Of a stretch of DNA of 6,055 nt, positions 4,539-6,055 are shown piece by piece (position 1 is the stretch's first letter; each line of letters begins with the position of its first letter). The stretch covers positions 1-6,055 of the forward strand of contig JAFAQP010000067.1 of the NCBI GenBank assembly GCA_019246385.1, read 5' to 3'. Both the position numbers and the translations under genes were made by a program. This stretch comes from Patescibacteria group bacterium. Its GTDB lineage: Bacteria > Patescibacteriota > Minisyncoccia > Phycocordibacterales > Phycocordibacteraceae. The notes under the pieces are model-generated. The model was given only the letters and a program-made list of their open reading frames with translations. It did no database searches and was not told the origin of the DNA.

Positions 4539-5809
4539 GTATTCGGCAAAGGGGCGCTGTCCACAACCTTGACGTTCACCTTTCCCGGGTCCTTCGGAAG
4601 ACTGCCGAGCCAGAAGGGATATATTTTAACGTCGATTGCGGAGATTCCCGGATAATTTGGCAGCACCGCTTGTATGGCGCTCTTCTTTCTTCCTGCGAGG
4701 TCGGCGGCGAGGGCCTTCTTATCGAAAGTAGAGACGAGTTTCACGGTTCCCGCTATCGAAACTGAGAGTGGTGTATCCGTGGCAGTGCCGGAGGCATCGG
4801 TATGAACAGTAAGCGCCGAGGGATTATCTATCGACAACGGCCCTCCATATGAAATGCCGGACGCGCGCGCGAGCTCGTGAGCAAAAGAGTTTTCCACGAA
4901 AGACGGCGCGGCCGCCTGTCCCGATACCGAAATAAGGGCTTTATTTCCGGACACGGAATCCGGGTTCTCCGTGTACGTAACGGAAACGGTATCCGGAAAG
5001 ACGATGCTTCCGGGAAGTCTCGCGTTTTGAATTTTAACCGCGAGAGACTGAGCGAGACCGGCTTTGAGTTCATCAACCGTCTGCTGCCGCAAAGTCGGGT
5101 CAACGACGGCTTGTTCTCCGATGAATCCTCCTGCCATCGGGGTTTTGGAGCGTGCGGTCATAAGCGCGTATTGAGGAGAACCTTTGAGGCCTGGAATCGT
5201 GAAGTCGGTCAAGGCCGAGTTATACGATTCTCCCGCCTGATCGGCGTATGCCAGAACATCGACCGAACCGGGAACTTTTATTCCGGCTTTCATCGTATAT
5301 CCGGGCACGGTTATCGCATCATGGATGCGGTATATGAGCCCCTGCGGATTGGTAAACCGAGTATTGGGTATGAGTTTCTGGGAAGCGGTGCTATAGGCGT
5401 TGTAGACAGTGATGGTTCCTACTGCGTGATTTTCAACGTGGCTGGAACCGGTCGCTGGAACGCTTTTCGTCGCCGTATCGGAAACGGAGACCGTCTGGTA
5501 TGGCAGGATCGGATCTTGCGGAGCAGATTGAAGCGTTTCTTCTACTTTCGCGCTGTAGGCATACGGGGTGACCATGACATATGCGCGGTGGAAGAAGGTG
5601 CTCAGAACGCCTATCGCGATCCCTATGACGATAAGGACGCCCGCGATGATGTAGACGATCCTCGCGAGGTTGCTTTTTTCAGGACGAAGGTTCAAAGGCT
5701 TTGGAGGCGTGGGCGGAGGAGGCGGAGGAGGGACTGCTCCGGAAGGAACGCGTATAGGCTTTGATCGGACCGGCGGGATTATGTCTTGAATGCTGCGGCG
5801 TTCTTCCAT
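4535..5809 (-). CDS. single-pass membrane protein with large extracytoplasmic domain, baseplate-J-like (function unknown)
   Basis: The 424-residue protein has a basic, proline-rich cytoplasmic N-terminus (1-50; SIQDIIPP at 6-13, seven consecutive prolines at 27-33) and one strong transmembrane helix (about 51-73). The rest (74-424) should lie outside the membrane. It has no signal-peptidase site, so it should stay anchored by an N-terminal signal-anchor. The outer part is rich in Ser, Thr, Val and Ala. A beta-rich stretch with GTITVYNAYS (131-140) and IPNTRFTNPQGLIYRI (147-162) resembles proteins annotated as baseplate-J-like in Patescibacteria; this is recognition, not a search result. No catalytic motif is seen. 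The start is supported by AGGAGGT upstream, though 11 nt away is long. It ends in TGA within the infA promoter. Cell-envelope or surface structure is a guess. Confidence 0.85.
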   Translation of the reverse strand: MEERRSIQDIIPPVRSKPIRVPSGAVPPPPPPPTPPKPLNLRPEKSNLARIVYIIAGVLIVIGIAIGVLSTFFHRAYVMVTPYAYSAKVEETLQSAPQDPILPYQTVSVSDTATKSVPATGSSHVENHAVGTITVYNAYSTASQKLIPNTRFTNPQGLIYRIHDAITVPGYTMKAGIKVPGSVDVLAYADQAGESYNSALTDFTIPGLKGSPQYALMTARSKTPMAGGFIGEQAVVDPTLRQQTVDELKAGLAQSLAVKIQNARLPGSIVFPDTVSVTYTENPDSVSGNKALISVSGQAAAPSFVENSFAHELARASGISYGGPLSIDNPSALTVHTDASGTATDTPLSVSIAGTVKLVSTFDKKALAADLAGRKKSAIQAVLPNYPGISAIDVKIYPFWLGSLPKDPGKVNVKVVDSAPLPNT

Positions 5810-5810
5810 T

Positions 5811-5828
5811 CAGGAAGTATACCTCCTG
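5811..5828 (-). promoter_or_regulatory. palindrome spanning the Shine-Dalgarno of the membrane-protein gene
   Basis: CAGGAGGTATACTTCCTG is an 18-bp dyad with one imperfect pair (G-U in the mRNA). The strong Shine-Dalgarno AGGAGGT (5827-5821) forms its left arm and ends 11 nt before the ATG at 5809. In the mRNA it could fold into a 7-bp stem with a UAUA loop, hiding the ribosome-binding site. As DNA it could be a dimeric repressor site. The Shine-Dalgarno itself is secure; the regulatory role is inferred. Confidence 0.6.
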
Positions 5829-5854
5829 AGCGGAGCGTACAAGGACTATGTGTT

Positions 5855-5882
5855 ATTAACCGCTTCAAATAGAAGAGCTCAA
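5855..5882 (-). promoter_or_regulatory. possible weak promoter for the membrane-protein gene
   Basis: On the minus strand, TTGAGC (5882-5877), 16 nt, then GTTAAT (5860-5855) each match the sigma70 hexamers at 4 of 6 positions. The predicted start is about 40 nt before the ATG. As at infA, the -35 box overlaps the TGA stop of the preceding gene. The match is weak, and read-through from upstream is an equal possibility. Confidence 0.22.
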
Positions 5883-6055
5883 CCGTTAGAGATGTTCAAA
5901 ACGTAGAGCGCAGCTATCGATAAAAACGCGTCATACACTCCTCCGTCGCCGAGCCGGATTTTGTTTTGAAAGAAATCATGCGTTACCGGTATGGGATGGA
6001 CGGTGAATGGGCTTTCAGAGCCAGAAAGCGCGAGAGAGAACCATGAAAGCTCTTC
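5879..6055 (-). CDS. 3' end of an unidentified protein-coding gene
   Basis: From the right edge the minus strand stays open for 58 codons to a TGA at 5881-5879; the 5' part is outside the window. All five other frames are closed in this stretch, and codon choice looks like the neighbours, so I take it as the C-terminus of a real gene. The readable end includes PFTVHPIPVTHDFF, then IRLGDGGVYDAFLSIAALY and finally VLNISNG. I do not recognise the family; it looks like part of a globular soluble domain with a hydrophobic C-terminal helix. It is separated by 69 nt from the membrane-protein gene on the same strand. It is not secY, map or adk, the usual bacterial neighbours upstream of infA, as far as the C-terminus allows one to judge. 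Confidence 0.6.
   Translation of the reverse strand, partial: EELSWFSLALSGSESPFTVHPIPVTHDFFQNKIRLGDGGVYDAFLSIAALYVLNISNG

Noticed and set aside
4877..5764. Long open frame of 295 codons on the plus strand
   Set aside because: It is antisense to the membrane-protein gene. Its translation is Arg/Gly-rich with no recognisable domain, it reads the proline-tract DNA as polyarginine, and it has no ribosome-binding site.
1..6055. tRNA, rRNA, CRISPR array, insertion sequence, prophage or toxin-antitoxin module
   Set aside because: Nearly the whole window is occupied by identified minus-strand genes. The gaps are short (69 nt at most) and hold no such structure.

Overview
The window is a compact, entirely leftward (minus-strand) housekeeping locus from a bacterium. 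It is most likely a Candidate Phyla Radiation / Patescibacteria (Parcubacteria-type) genome. The reasons are the style of the ribosomal proteins (uS11 with a lysine-rich N-terminal extension and an HNGPRPPK C-terminus, a C-terminally short uL13, a zinc-free bL36), the very tight gene packing, and a neighbouring single-pass membrane protein that resembles the baseplate-J-like proteins common in these genomes. TGA ends infA and the membrane protein at sensible places, so the standard bacterial code is used, not the TGA=Gly code of Gracilibacteria/Absconditabacteria. The lineage call rests on recognition and no search was run.

Layout in the direction of transcription (right to left): the 3' end of an unidentified CDS (6055-5879); a 69-nt gap with a strong Shine-Dalgarno buried in a palindrome; a 424-residue membrane-anchored extracytoplasmic protein (5809-4535); a 58-nt gap holding a good sigma70-type promoter; then the translation/transcription operon infA, rpmJ, rpsM, rpsK, rpsD, rpoA, rplQ, rplM, rpsI (4476-591), with spacers of only 2-31 nt. 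After rpsI there is a weak terminator-like hairpin with a T8 tract and, overlapping it, a near-consensus promoter whose predicted start point falls on the ATG of grpE. grpE (543 to the left edge) is nearly complete and runs out of the window.

The genes work together as the classical alpha operon (initiation factor 1, bL36, uS13, uS11, uS4, RNA polymerase alpha, bL17) fused to the uL13-uS9 pair. This couples synthesis of ribosomal proteins and RNA polymerase. The nucleotide-exchange factor GrpE of the Hsp70 system follows as a separately promoted unit.

I found no tRNA, rRNA, CRISPR array, insertion sequence or obvious new system. The points worth a second look are regulatory: the apparently leaderless grpE promoter, the near absence of Shine-Dalgarno sequences in the operon, the palindrome over the membrane protein's ribosome-binding site, and the uncharacterised membrane protein itself.
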